Assembly: GCA_009886125.1 (NCBI GenBank)
Contig: VFJK01000125.1
Span: forward strand, 1 to 32,893
Direction: 5' to 3'
DNA length: 32,893 bases
Source: Geobacter sp.
GTDB taxonomy: Bacteria; Desulfobacterota; Desulfuromonadia; Geobacterales; DSM-12255
In this document: positions 15,914 through 23,298 of the stretch, one piece after another
How positions within the stretch are numbered: position 1 is the stretch's first letter
Layout of the letters: each line of letters opens with the position of its first letter
Notes under the pieces: generated by a model
Told to the model about the DNA's origin: nothing
Seen by the model: the letters and a program-made list of their open reading frames with translations, nothing else
Databases searched by the model: none
Translations under genes and position numbers: made by a program

Positions 15914-16972
15914 TCATGGTTCATGATGTTTCGTATCGAGGAGTATCTCACGCATCTCTGCTGTGCATATCTTTACTACAGCAGCAGTCGGAAGTGCAAG
16001 GATAAGCCCCCAGAACCCGAGAAGTTCACCCATCGCCATCAACGCAAAGATAACGCCCAGCGGATTGAGGCGCATGGTCCTGTTCATGACAAGCGGTTTG
16101 ATGATATTCCCTTCGATGATGACATTGATAATGAAATAGGCAGCCGCAACCTTCGGAATAAGCCAGATGTCCCCGGTCTGGACATAGCCGATAAGTGCGG
16201 GCGGGATCATCGCGATGAAAACTCCGAGGAACGGGACGATCGAGGCAAAGCCGGTGAAAAGACCGTTGAGAAGAGGGAACTCCACCCCCAGGAGCGAAAG
16301 AGCCCCAGCAGTAAGGAGACCTACCAGGAAGCAGTCACACAGCATCCCGAGAAGGAAGCCTTCCAGAGAGCGGTTTATTTCGCGCCCGAGATCAATGAGG
16401 TGCTGACGTTCCCGATGGTGGAACATCCTTTTTATAAAATCCTTGACGTGCTGTTTGTAGAGCAGCATGAAAAAGACGAGTATCGGCGAAAGCACGAGAT
16501 TGAAAACGGCAAAAAAGAGTTTTTTCAGCTGCAGATAACCGATGTTCGAGAGTTTCGACGTTGCGTCGGCAATCGAAGCTTCAATCCTGTCGAGAAGCCA
16601 GACACCCTCATCACCACCATAGTAACCGGCCAGTTCGACCTTCCAGCTTTCGAGCCACCCCTGCAGGGTATTCAGGTAGACGGGCAGCGCTCCTGAAAAA
16701 GCTTCTAACTGATGGCCGAAATACGGGACCAGAATAAAAGAGGCAAAGAGCGCCAATACCAGGCCTATGCCATACAGAAGTCCTAAAGCGGTAAGCCGGT
16801 CGAACCCCCGGCGTTCGAGATATTTAAGCATCGGGTTGAGAATATAGGCAAGTACAAGCGAGGTGAGCAGGGCTGAAAATGTGTGCGTAAGAAAGTAACC
16901 TGCAGCTACCAGCGCAGCCAATGTAGCAAAGAGTGCAATGATTATCCGGTTTTTCTCGACAGTACCGGACAT
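15914..16972 (-). CDS. AI-2E family membrane exporter (copy 2)
   Basis: This 352-residue membrane protein belongs to the AI-2E/PerM/YdiK family, with about seven or eight helices. Family hallmarks include LAYILNPMLKYLE, LSPILVFFMLLYK, GFLLGMLCDCFLVGLLTAGAL, NGLFTGFASIVPFLGVFIAMIPPALIGY and GVIFALMAMGELLGFWGLILALPTAA. Members have been linked to autoinducer-2 export or sodium-proton exchange; neither is proven here. It starts 3 nt after the stop of a second family member, with GAGGTG inside that gene's end, so the two are coupled. The equal lengths and aligned motifs indicate a tandem duplication. Confidence 0.9.
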   Translation of the reverse strand: MSGTVEKNRIIIALFATLAALVAAGYFLTHTFSALLTSLVLAYILNPMLKYLERRGFDRLTALGLLYGIGLVLALFASFILVPYFGHQLEAFSGALPVYLNTLQGWLESWKVELAGYYGGDEGVWLLDRIEASIADATSKLSNIGYLQLKKLFFAVFNLVLSPILVFFMLLYKQHVKDFIKRMFHHRERQHLIDLGREINRSLEGFLLGMLCDCFLVGLLTAGALSLLGVEFPLLNGLFTGFASIVPFLGVFIAMIPPALIGYVQTGDIWLIPKVAAAYFIINVIIEGNIIKPLVMNRTMRLNPLGVIFALMAMGELLGFWGLILALPTAAVVKICTAEMREILLDTKHHEP

Positions 16973-16975
16973 CTG

Positions 16976-18028
16976 TTACACCTCGCTCGTGAAATCGCCG
17001 CGCCGCCAGTGAGTAGAGAGTATCTTCAGTGCCGCAGCAATAGGTATTGCCAGGATTATCCCCCAGAATCCCATCAACTCACCCAGAGCCATGACGACGA
17101 CTATCGTCATCAAGGGATTGAGGTTCATTGCCTCCTTGAACACCAACGGTTTTACGAGGTAGCCTTCCAAAAAGTAGATCAATGAAAATGCACCTATCAC
17201 TTTCAGAAGGATCAATCCGTTCTGAAATTTGACATAGGCAAAGAACAGCGGAGGGATTGTAGCCAGGATGACGCCGATAAACGGGAGGGTTGAAGCCAGC
17301 CCGGCGAAAAGGCCGTTGAGGAGGGCATAATCCACATCGAGGAGATAGAGCGCAATTGCTGAGAATACTGCGACAATGACCGAGACGATCAGTTGGCCTC
17401 GTATATATCCCCCTATGCTTGCGTTCACTTCGCGCCCCACTTCAAGAAGATGCTCTTTCTGTCGTGCGGGGAGCCAGACCTTGATCGAGGCGATGATCAC
17501 CTCTTTGTAAAGAAGCATGAAGAAGACAAGGATAGGCGACAGGATCAGGTTGAATAAATTGAACGCCATACTTGAGGCTGTATTAAAGACACCAGTCCCG
17601 GCACTGGAGGTGATCGTCTCCAGCTTTGACGCCAGGCTGTCAATGATCCAGCTCCAATCTTGTGCTCTTTCGGCAGAGTAGATACTGGTTTTCATGCTGA
17701 CGACTATTTCCCGTGCCTTCTGGAAATAATCCGGCAGATGCCTGACAAATGAGTCCCATCTCATGGTTATTAATGGAAGCAGATAGATCACACAAAAAAA
17801 GGTGACCAGCGCGAGAACCAGATAGAGGATCAGTATCCCGTAAATCCTCTTTATGGTACGTTGTTCAAGGAAGACCAGGGCAGGATCCAGGAGATAGGCG
17901 ATGATAAACGACGAGAGAAAACAGGAGACCGTATGCCGGATCGCATACCCTCCCGAAATGAGCAATCCCAGTACGGCCAGCACCACGAAAACTCTGGTAA
18001 ATGTTGAATGACTCTGATGATGTGTCAT
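16976..18028 (-). CDS. AI-2E family membrane exporter (copy 1)
   Basis: This 350-residue paralogue of the following gene has the same helix layout and matching motifs: IAYLLDPALVFLEQR, LSPILVFFMLLYKEV, GGYIRGQLIVSVIVAVF, NGLFAGLASTLPFIGVILATIPPLFFAY and VVVMALGELMGFWGIILAIPIAA. The two differ most in the extracytoplasmic region at about residues 90-150. GAGGT precedes the ATG, which lies 7 nt after the UPF0158 stop. Tandem paralogues could form a hetero-oligomer or have separate substrates; the sequence does not decide. Confidence 0.9.
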   Translation of the reverse strand: MTHHQSHSTFTRVFVVLAVLGLLISGGYAIRHTVSCFLSSFIIAYLLDPALVFLEQRTIKRIYGILILYLVLALVTFFCVIYLLPLITMRWDSFVRHLPDYFQKAREIVVSMKTSIYSAERAQDWSWIIDSLASKLETITSSAGTGVFNTASSMAFNLFNLILSPILVFFMLLYKEVIIASIKVWLPARQKEHLLEVGREVNASIGGYIRGQLIVSVIVAVFSAIALYLLDVDYALLNGLFAGLASTLPFIGVILATIPPLFFAYVKFQNGLILLKVIGAFSLIYFLEGYLVKPLVFKEAMNLNPLMTIVVVMALGELMGFWGIILAIPIAAALKILSTHWRRGDFTSEV

Positions 18029-18035
18029 CTTGACC

Positions 18036-18473
18036 TCAAAAACCTGCTGACGGCGGATAGATGTCGTGCTCTTCGAGCCACGACCGGATCCTGTTATGCA
18101 GCATCTCGTCCTTCAATGCAAAATAAGCTTCAAGCTCATCAGAGTAGAATGAAAGTATCTCTTCTACCTTGCCATAAGAACTTTTGCCGGCGAAAGTGCG
18201 TTCAAGAAGAGACCTTAAAGAGCCGGCAGGGAGGCTTTTTATGAATTCATGGAGTAAAACGCGCTCCTGTTCGTAATCATCCCCGGGGATCTGGATGTAG
18301 TTTCCGCTTGCGGCCTCTATCTCCTGCCAAAACGCCTTGTCATCGTAATCATCAGGGACGGAAAAGATCTCCCCCGTGGCTCTATCCAGAAAGAATATCA
18401 GTTCCGGATCGTCATTCAAAAATGCATCGATCAGTTCATCCCAGATTATCTCGACTTCGCGAGCTACACCCAT
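18036..18473 (-). CDS. UPF0158-family protein
   Basis: This 145-residue acidic cytoplasmic protein matches the UPF0158 pattern: an N-terminal segment IIWDELIDAFLNDDPELIFFLDRATGEIFSV, then an IQIP motif, a helical middle (LLHEFIKSLP) and a C-terminal RIRSWLEEHDIYPP. The function of the family is unknown. The frame opens at 18560, overlapping lpxH on the other strand, but family members begin close to the IIWDELI segment, and GAGG lies 5 nt before the ATG at 18473, so that start is chosen. It leads a minus-strand run with the AI-2E pair, rmuC and plsY. Confidence 0.8.
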   Translation of the reverse strand: MGVAREVEIIWDELIDAFLNDDPELIFFLDRATGEIFSVPDDYDDKAFWQEIEAASGNYIQIPGDDYEQERVLLHEFIKSLPAGSLRSLLERTFAGKSSYGKVEEILSFYSDELEAYFALKDEMLHNRIRSWLEEHDIYPPSAGF

Positions 18474-18518
18474 CACTACCTCATTAACTGCCTGCTGGAC
18501 CTCTTGCACTTTTTCGAC

Positions 18519-18524
18519 TATATT
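18519..18524 (+). promoter_or_regulatory. -10 element of lpxH, possible leaderless start
   Basis: TATATT ends 6 nt before the lpxH ATG and no Shine-Dalgarno sequence precedes that ATG. TGGACC, 17 bp upstream, is a weak -35. Initiation 7 nt after the -10 would fall on the A of ATG, giving a leaderless mRNA. Confidence 0.4.
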
Positions 18525-18530
18525 CTCTAA

Positions 18531-19259
18531 ATGCACGCAATATTCATAGCCGATGCCCACCTCAGAAACCCTGAAGACACCAACTACCGGACCATGCTCC
18601 GCTTTCTGGAAGAGCTCCCCGGAAAGACAGAGATGCTGGTAATAGCCGGAGATTTCTTTGAGTTCTGGATCGGAGACTCTCCGCTACCGTTCCCTCACTA
18701 CAAAAAAGTGCTTGATACGCTCGAAACCCTCACCCGCAGCGGCATAAAACTGGTCTTCATAGAAGGGAATCACGACTTCCATCTCAAGAAGTACTTTCGC
18801 AGAGCCTTTAACGCTGATGTTTTCCCTGTGTCTACCGCTCTTGATCTTGATGGGAAGCGCATCTACATTTGTCACGGCGACATGATAAACAGAGCTGACT
18901 ACAGCTACAGAGCATTGCGACTTCTCTTCCGGAACCCCTTAACCCGACTGATCGCATGTATCATCCCTGCATCGATCCCGGCCCTGGTCGCTGTGAAGCT
19001 CGGCAACCACTCGAAAGGAAATCACTGTACGACAGCAACAAAATGGGACAGACAACAGCTGGCAAGAGATTTTGCGGCATGCCGCTTCTCGGAAGGCTTC
19101 GATGTTGTAGTCACGGCACACTATCACTTACCATTCATGGAGCAGCACGGAGAAAAGATTCTGCTTGCACTCGGTGACTGGATCACCCAGTTCTCCTACG
19201 GTGAATGGATCGACGGAGAACTCACGCTAAAGACCTATCAACCGGATTCCTCCGGCTAA
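18531..19259 (+). CDS. lpxH: UDP-2,3-diacylglucosamine diphosphatase (LpxH-type)
   Basis: LpxH cleaves UDP-2,3-diacylglucosamine to lipid X and UMP at the inner membrane surface, the fourth step of lipid A synthesis. The 242-residue length is normal. The calcineurin-type metallophosphatase motifs are all present: IADAHL (DxH), GDFFEFWIGD, EGNHDFHL, CHGD and TAHYH, which bind two manganese ions. The central insertion with several Arg and Leu residues (YRALRLLFRNPLTRL) fits the lid that contacts acyl chains. It diverges from UPF0158 with 57 bp between starts and is followed by a possible terminator. UDP-GlcNAc from GlmU, encoded elsewhere in the window, feeds the same pathway. Confidence 0.88.
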   Translation: MHAIFIADAHLRNPEDTNYRTMLRFLEELPGKTEMLVIAGDFFEFWIGDSPLPFPHYKKVLDTLETLTRSGIKLVFIEGNHDFHLKKYFRRAFNADVFPVSTALDLDGKRIYICHGDMINRADYSYRALRLLFRNPLTRLIACIIPASIPALVAVKLGNHSKGNHCTTATKWDRQQLARDFAACRFSEGFDVVVTAHYHLPFMEQHGEKILLALGDWITQFSYGEWIDGELTLKTYQPDSSG

Positions 19260-19261
19260 GC

Positions 19262-19282
19262 TCGACTGACCGTCGATTTTTT
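19262..19282 (+). terminator. Possible intrinsic terminator of lpxH
   Basis: TCGAC (19262-19266) and GTCGA (19272-19276) form a short stem with a 5-nt loop, followed directly by six T residues (19277-19282). It starts 2 nt after the lpxH stop. The stem is short, so strength is uncertain. Confidence 0.5.
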
Positions 19283-19385
19283 GCTCTGGCAAGGCTGTCG
19301 AGGGGGTGCGCGGAAGCGTAGTACCCACTGGGCATAAACAGCGCTACGCTGAGCAAGCAGCCCTGCTGACTTACGCCGCCAGAGC
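19283..19385. repeat. Structured 103-bp spacer bounded by inverted repeats
   Basis: GCTCTGGC at 19283-19290 is matched by GCCAGAGC at 19378-19385. Inside, AGCGTAG (19315-19321) pairs with CTACGCT (19344-19350), and CAGC-CCT-GCTG forms a small hairpin near 19360. It lies between the convergent lpxH and penicillin-binding-protein genes. Short frames cross it but none has a start context. It may be a dispersed repeat unit or a structured RNA. Confidence 0.5.
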
Positions 19386-19403
19386 TGAAAAGCAGCGGTC
19401 ATT

Positions 19404-20756
19404 CTATCGGAAGAAGGCTTCGAGTGCCTTCTCCCCCACATTCGACGCCTTCACATTCCATTTCCCCTGATTAACCACCAGCGCGACAAGCGCAATCTGC
19501 GGGTCTTCCATAGGAGCATAGGCGGCAAACCAGCTGTATTGCCCATCAGGGTCCTTGCCGTCAATGGAGCCGGTCTTTGCTGCTATATTGAGCTTTGCAA
19601 GAAGCGCCCTACCCTTGCGGTCATGGAATGCACGACGGGACGTCCCTTTGTTCACCGTAGTCGAGAGCATTTTCGAGAGCTTTGAAGAGGTCTCTTCCGA
19701 GAAAAGCCTCCGTAACTCAAGGGGTGAAGCCGAGAACAGGACCTCTCCTGTGCCGCTGGTAACCCGTTCTGCAAGCAGAGGTGTCATCATCACCCCTTTG
19801 TTAGCCATCGCGCCGATCATCGAAACAGCATGGATCGGCGATATCTTGACTTCGCGTCCGAGCCCGGCCCCCATCAGCTTGAGTGCGGCATCACTCTGTG
19901 GGTTTTCGACCGTACTCTGAACAATCGTCGTCCCTGGAAAGAGCGGTTGGTTGAACCCATAGCGGGCCGCCTCCAGAAGGAGTTGCTCCTTGCCGACCAC
20001 GCTGCTGGCAAGTCTCCCGAAAACAGGGTTCACTGATTTTCCCATAGCATCTGTCAGTGTCATCTCCGGGCTGCGACGGCTCCTCGGATCCCAATAACGC
20101 GGGTTGACAGAGGTCTTTTTCCCGTTGAATGCAATAACAGTATCAGGAGAGACCTTCTTCTGTTCAAGCGCCGCCGAGGCAGTGATTATCTTGAACAGGG
20201 ACGCCATCGGATAAATCTGATAGTACGCTTTTTTTGACCATTGAGGATCAACCGTAGAGTGGCTCACCATACCGATGACCTTGCCTGTCTTGGGTTCCAG
20301 GGCAATAAAGACTGCATACGGGACGCGTCTCTCGGAAAGAAAGCGGGAGACCTTTTCCTGAAGTTCTGAATCGAGGTTGTATACGATCGAGCCGCCATCG
20401 CTGAGAAGCGATTCGAATCTGCTGTTCACAACTCTTGCGGAGGTGAGAAGATCGGTTGAGACTTGCAAAGATTGGAACCTGTCAAGCGGAGGGAGCTTCT
20501 GTACCTCCTTCACCGATGCTTTTGCATCAGCTCTTCCGGGCAAAGAGAGCGGCAGCCGCAATGGACCCAAAAGTGAATAAAGAGGCCAGATAGCCAGAAC
20601 GAGAGCGATCGCAGGCAGCAGGATACGCAGACGCATTTTTTTGCGCGGAGGTTCTGCAAGTCTTTTTCTGAGATTTGCGTTCCGGCTTCCCTGTTTTGCA
20701 AAAAGTCGCTTCAGAAAGCCTTGTCTGTCTTTTGTCAGGTGTTTGATATCCAGCAT
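19404..20756 (-). CDS. Penicillin-binding transpeptidase-domain protein
   Basis: This 450-residue protein has a basic cytoplasmic N-terminus, one membrane helix at about residues 40-62 (ILLPAIALVLAIWPLYSLL) and a periplasmic transpeptidase domain. Active-site motifs are Ser186-x-x-Lys189 (MASLFK), Ser241-Val-Asn243 (GKSVNPVF) and Lys394-Thr-Gly396 (AAKTGS). There is no glycosyltransferase domain, so it is a monofunctional class B-like enzyme, shorter than PBP2 or FtsI because the usual dimerisation domain is missing or reduced. It should cross-link peptidoglycan stem peptides. The ATG at 20756 is chosen; an in-frame TTG at 20771 is the alternative. Neither has a clear ribosome-binding site. 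Confidence 0.85.
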   Translation of the reverse strand: MLDIKHLTKDRQGFLKRLFAKQGSRNANLRKRLAEPPRKKMRLRILLPAIALVLAIWPLYSLLGPLRLPLSLPGRADAKASVKEVQKLPPLDRFQSLQVSTDLLTSARVVNSRFESLLSDGGSIVYNLDSELQEKVSRFLSERRVPYAVFIALEPKTGKVIGMVSHSTVDPQWSKKAYYQIYPMASLFKIITASAALEQKKVSPDTVIAFNGKKTSVNPRYWDPRSRRSPEMTLTDAMGKSVNPVFGRLASSVVGKEQLLLEAARYGFNQPLFPGTTIVQSTVENPQSDAALKLMGAGLGREVKISPIHAVSMIGAMANKGVMMTPLLAERVTSGTGEVLFSASPLELRRLFSEETSSKLSKMLSTTVNKGTSRRAFHDRKGRALLAKLNIAAKTGSIDGKDPDGQYSWFAAYAPMEDPQIALVALVVNQGKWNVKASNVGEKALEAFFR

Positions 20757-20824
20757 AGTAGTTGGGCGCAACTATAGGTGAAAGTACACGGCTTGTCAAT
20801 TAGCGGGGCAACAGCATCCTGTCA

Positions 20825-22141
20825 TCAGACTTCGGCCAGATCTCTCAGGGTCATACCGGCTAAAGCACCGGCAGCAGCGGCATCGACCTCAGCAATGATT
20901 TTCTGGAGCCGTTCTTCGCCACCGGTAAGCCGCAGCGGCTGCCAACTGCCGCCATAATCCCTGAGAATATCCAGAACATCTGACAGCATTATCTGGTCCG
21001 GCTCCCGGGCAGGCTGATACGAAGGGATATCCCCGGCCGTAGCCACCAACAGTCCGCCTGCTACCAGTTCATCAAGCAGCTCGCGCAGGACCCTCTCTGG
21101 CAGTTCCAGCTCGTCTTCGAGTCCCTTTGCAGTCCAACATTGTGTTCCGGTCACAAAGGCCGTCACGACATCCTGAAGGATTGCCAGAGCCAGAAGTTCC
21201 CGCAAACGGAAATTTATGACCGGAGCGCGGATCTCTCGCCTGAATTTCTGAATGTTCTGTTGAGCATGGACTATCTCGGCGCCGAACAGAACGATCAACC
21301 AGCTTGTATAGATCCAGACCATGAATATCGGGAGGACTGCCATGGTCCCGTAAATAGCATTATAGTTTGCCACTCCGACCTGAAAGTAGATGTAGCCCCA
21401 CTGTGCCAGCTGCCAGCAGGTACCGGCAATCACACCTCCCATAATGGCCGGGTAGATCCTGACAACAGTATTCGGTATGAATACATATAGAAAGACGAGC
21501 GCGACCCAGGTGATCATGTAAGGGACAAGATGCAGCAGATAGAGGAGGAAGTCTCCTACATAGGAATTTTCAACCAGCCACTTGACCAGCGACTGGCTCT
21601 GAAGGAAACTTGTCATGCTCACTGCAGTAAAGATCAGGATCGGACCGACTATCACTACACTCAAGTAGTCGCTGAACTTGCGTTGCAGGCTCCGCGTCTC
21701 ATCCACACACCAGATAGCGTTTAATGCTTCTTCGATATTTCCGAGAAGGGTAATAACCGTAATCAGGAGGGCAACGAGACCAAAGACTCCCAACGAGCCC
21801 ATATTTGTATTGTTGATATAGTCGATGATCCGGGTTGCCACCTCCTGTGACCCCCCTGAAAACTGCGCCATAACAAACGGCTCGACCCTGTTCTGGACTC
21901 CGAAACCCTTCAGTACGGCAAAAGTCAGTGCAAGGAAGGGCACCAGAGACAGTATAGTGGTGAAGGCCAGGGCTGAAGCACGAAGCATACATTGATCGTT
22001 CCAGAAATTCCGTGCCGCCAGCAGGAAGATCTGAACAGACTTGTAGAGATATCGACGCACACCTCTGTACTCATCCGCATCCAGATTCCTGAGCCATCTT
22101 TCAATTATCTGAACCAATCCGCTGCTTTCAGCTTCGACCAT
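20825..22141 (-). CDS. YihY/BrkB-family membrane protein with C-terminal winged-helix-like domain
   Basis: This 438-residue protein has the YihY/BrkB membrane domain of about six helices at residues 50-300, with family motifs LRASALAFTTILSLVPFLALTFAV, VIAGTCWQLAQWGYIYFQVG, YNAIYGTMAVLPIFMVWIYTSWLIVLFGAEI. Residues about 320-400 (LELPERVLRELLDELVAGGLLV) look like a winged helix, a common extension in this family. The function is unsettled; the old RNase BN label is wrong. GGAGGTGG gives a strong ribosome-binding site. The upstream terminator ends only 20 bp before the start codon, leaving little room for a separate promoter. Confidence 0.88.
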   Translation of the reverse strand: MVEAESSGLVQIIERWLRNLDADEYRGVRRYLYKSVQIFLLAARNFWNDQCMLRASALAFTTILSLVPFLALTFAVLKGFGVQNRVEPFVMAQFSGGSQEVATRIIDYINNTNMGSLGVFGLVALLITVITLLGNIEEALNAIWCVDETRSLQRKFSDYLSVVIVGPILIFTAVSMTSFLQSQSLVKWLVENSYVGDFLLYLLHLVPYMITWVALVFLYVFIPNTVVRIYPAIMGGVIAGTCWQLAQWGYIYFQVGVANYNAIYGTMAVLPIFMVWIYTSWLIVLFGAEIVHAQQNIQKFRREIRAPVINFRLRELLALAILQDVVTAFVTGTQCWTAKGLEDELELPERVLRELLDELVAGGLLVATAGDIPSYQPAREPDQIMLSDVLDILRDYGGSWQPLRLTGGEERLQKIIAEVDAAAAGALAGMTLRDLAEV

Positions 22142-22161
22142 TTTGAACCACCTCCACCGGC

Positions 22162-22200
22162 CATAAAAAAAGGGCGCACGAAGTGCACCCTTTTTTTATG
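22162..22200. terminator. Bidirectional intrinsic terminator after the YtxH gene
   Basis: An 18-bp inverted repeat (22162-22179 and 22183-22200) with a 3-nt loop and one mismatch forms GGGTGCAC/GTGCGCCC flanked by seven A and seven T residues. It works on either strand; on the minus strand it lies 12 nt after the YtxH stop. Confidence 0.9.
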
Positions 22201-22212
22201 GCGACAAAAAGG

Positions 22213-22527
22213 CTATGCACCTTTCAGCCGCTCCTTCTCACGTTCCATAGCCTCTTTACCTGCCTCTATTGCAGAATTAAGGATGCTTTTCTTCTCACTC
22301 AGAACACCTTTACCCTCTTCAATAGTAGACTTTATCTTCTCCTGAGCCTCAGAGGTGTACTCCTTGATCTTGTCGACAGCATCTTCAGCAAGGTTTTTAA
22401 TCTTGCCACGCAGTTCCTCGCCTGTCTTTGGGGCAATCAGAAGTGCAGCGCCCGCACCGACTGCAGCCCCGGCAAGAAATGAAAGAAGGACAGCTCCCAC
22501 ACCAGCACCGTTATCGTTATCAGCCAT
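22213..22527 (-). CDS. YtxH-domain small membrane protein
   Basis: This 104-residue protein has a Gly/Ala-rich membrane segment (GAVLLSFLAGAAVGAGAALLIAP) followed by KTGEELRGKIKNLAEDA, the YtxH signature, and an amphipathic helical tail rich in Glu and Lys resembling late-embryogenesis-like or phasin-like coils. YtxH proteins are associated with general stress in other bacteria; the role here is unknown. The frame opens at 22599, but the ATG at 22527 has AGGAGG 9 nt upstream and starts just 5 nt after the DUF948 stop, so the two genes are one operon ending at a strong terminator. Confidence 0.85.
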   Translation of the reverse strand: MADNDNGAGVGAVLLSFLAGAAVGAGAALLIAPKTGEELRGKIKNLAEDAVDKIKEYTSEAQEKIKSTIEEGKGVLSEKKSILNSAIEAGKEAMEREKERLKGA

Positions 22528-22532
22528 ACCAT

Positions 22533-22922
22533 CTACCTCCTTTTTTTGGTCAGTTTTTCCATCAGAAATGAACCGGCAACCTTTGCACCGGTTAACCATA
22601 ATGTGGACTTGGAAAAAACTCCAGCAGCACCACCTACCACAGATACGATCGTACGAAGGCCTTTGTTGGCTTCATCTACTGTAGAGACGAATGTCCTGAC
22701 CGTACCTATGCTCTCCGCAGCACCTTCGGCAATCACGCTAACGTCTGCAAGGACTCCGTTAAGCTCCCTGATAGTAGGCTGGATATCGTTCTCAAGCCTG
22801 CAGGCGATCTCCCGAAAACTGATGGCAGCTGCTTTCAGCTCCCTGATCAAGGGGATGAGGAAAAAAACAAGCACTACAACTGCAGCTGCAACAACCAGTG
22901 CCGCAATATTAACAAAAACCAT
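22533..22922 (-). CDS. DUF948-family membrane-anchored protein
   Basis: This 129-residue protein has one N-terminal membrane helix (ALVVAAAVVVLVFFLIPLI) and then a helical region (LKAAAISFREIACRLENDIQPTIRELN) typical of DUF948, which often neighbours YtxH. GGAGG precedes the ATG. It is the first gene of a two-gene unit with the YtxH protein. DUF948 has no assigned activity; a coiled membrane-proximal scaffold is the usual guess. Confidence 0.85.
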   Translation of the reverse strand: MVFVNIAALVVAAAVVVLVFFLIPLIRELKAAAISFREIACRLENDIQPTIRELNGVLADVSVIAEGAAESIGTVRTFVSTVDEANKGLRTIVSVVGGAAGVFSKSTLWLTGAKVAGSFLMEKLTKKRR

Positions 22923-22995
22923 GGTAAATGCCTCCGATCAGTTGAAGGAGAATCCCTTCAAGAAAGATTATATCCCTACCGTTCACTAATGCAAC

Positions 22996-23184
22996 TTATG
23001 CCTTTTTTTCATCATCCGGCTTTCCCGGCTTGATCTCTATCTCATCTTTGCCGTCGGAAGCACGCTTGAAATTCTTGATACTTTTACCCAGAGCCCCCCC
23101 GATCTCAGGAAGTTTCCCGGCCCCGAATACAACCAGTACAATAACAAGAATTATTATCAGCTCCGGCATCCCGAATCCGAACAT
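22996..23184 (-). CDS. tatA: Sec-independent protein translocase subunit TatA/E
   Basis: This 62-residue protein has the TatA layout: short N-terminus MFGFGMPEL, one membrane helix ([19 protein letters not shown]) with the FGxxKLPE hinge, then an amphipathic helix ([17 protein letters not shown]) and an acidic/basic tail. TatA oligomers form the passage for folded proteins with twin-arginine signals. The ATG at 23184 has GGGGGT upstream and gives the usual N-terminus; an in-frame ATG at 23196 is the alternative. tatB and tatC are not adjacent, as is common in deltaproteobacteria. Confidence 0.93.
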   Translation of the reverse strand: MFGFGMPELIIILVIVLVVFGAGKLPEIGGALGKSIKNFKRASDGKDEIEIKPGKPDDEKKA

Positions 23185-23222
23185 GCTTACCCCCATTTAC
23201 ACCTTTTATGTAAAGCTAGCAA

Positions 23223-23250
23223 ATAATACACTCCGGCAGGAAAAAATCAA
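23223..23250 (-). promoter_or_regulatory. Predicted tatA promoter
   Basis: On the minus strand TTGATT (23250-23245) and TATTAT (23228-23223) are 16 bp apart, a good sigma70-type match. Initiation near 23216 gives a leader of 20-30 nt with a ribosome-binding site. Confidence 0.55.
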
Positions 23251-23261
23251 GCTGACTTCGC

Positions 23262-23290
23262 ATGACTTATCCATTTCAACCTGTTATAAG
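23262..23290 (+). promoter_or_regulatory. Predicted uvrB promoter, possibly leaderless
   Basis: ATGACT (23262-23267) and TATAAG (23285-23290) are separated by 17 bp. The uvrB ATG lies only 8 nt after the -10 and no Shine-Dalgarno sequence is present, so the mRNA may begin at or next to the start codon. No LexA-type palindrome is apparent. Confidence 0.4.
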
Positions 23291-23298
23291 CTAAATGT

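Noticed and set aside
15878-16696. A 272-codon plus-strand ORF opposite an AI-2E exporter
   Set aside because: Its sequence is charge-biased and mirrors the membrane protein on the other strand.
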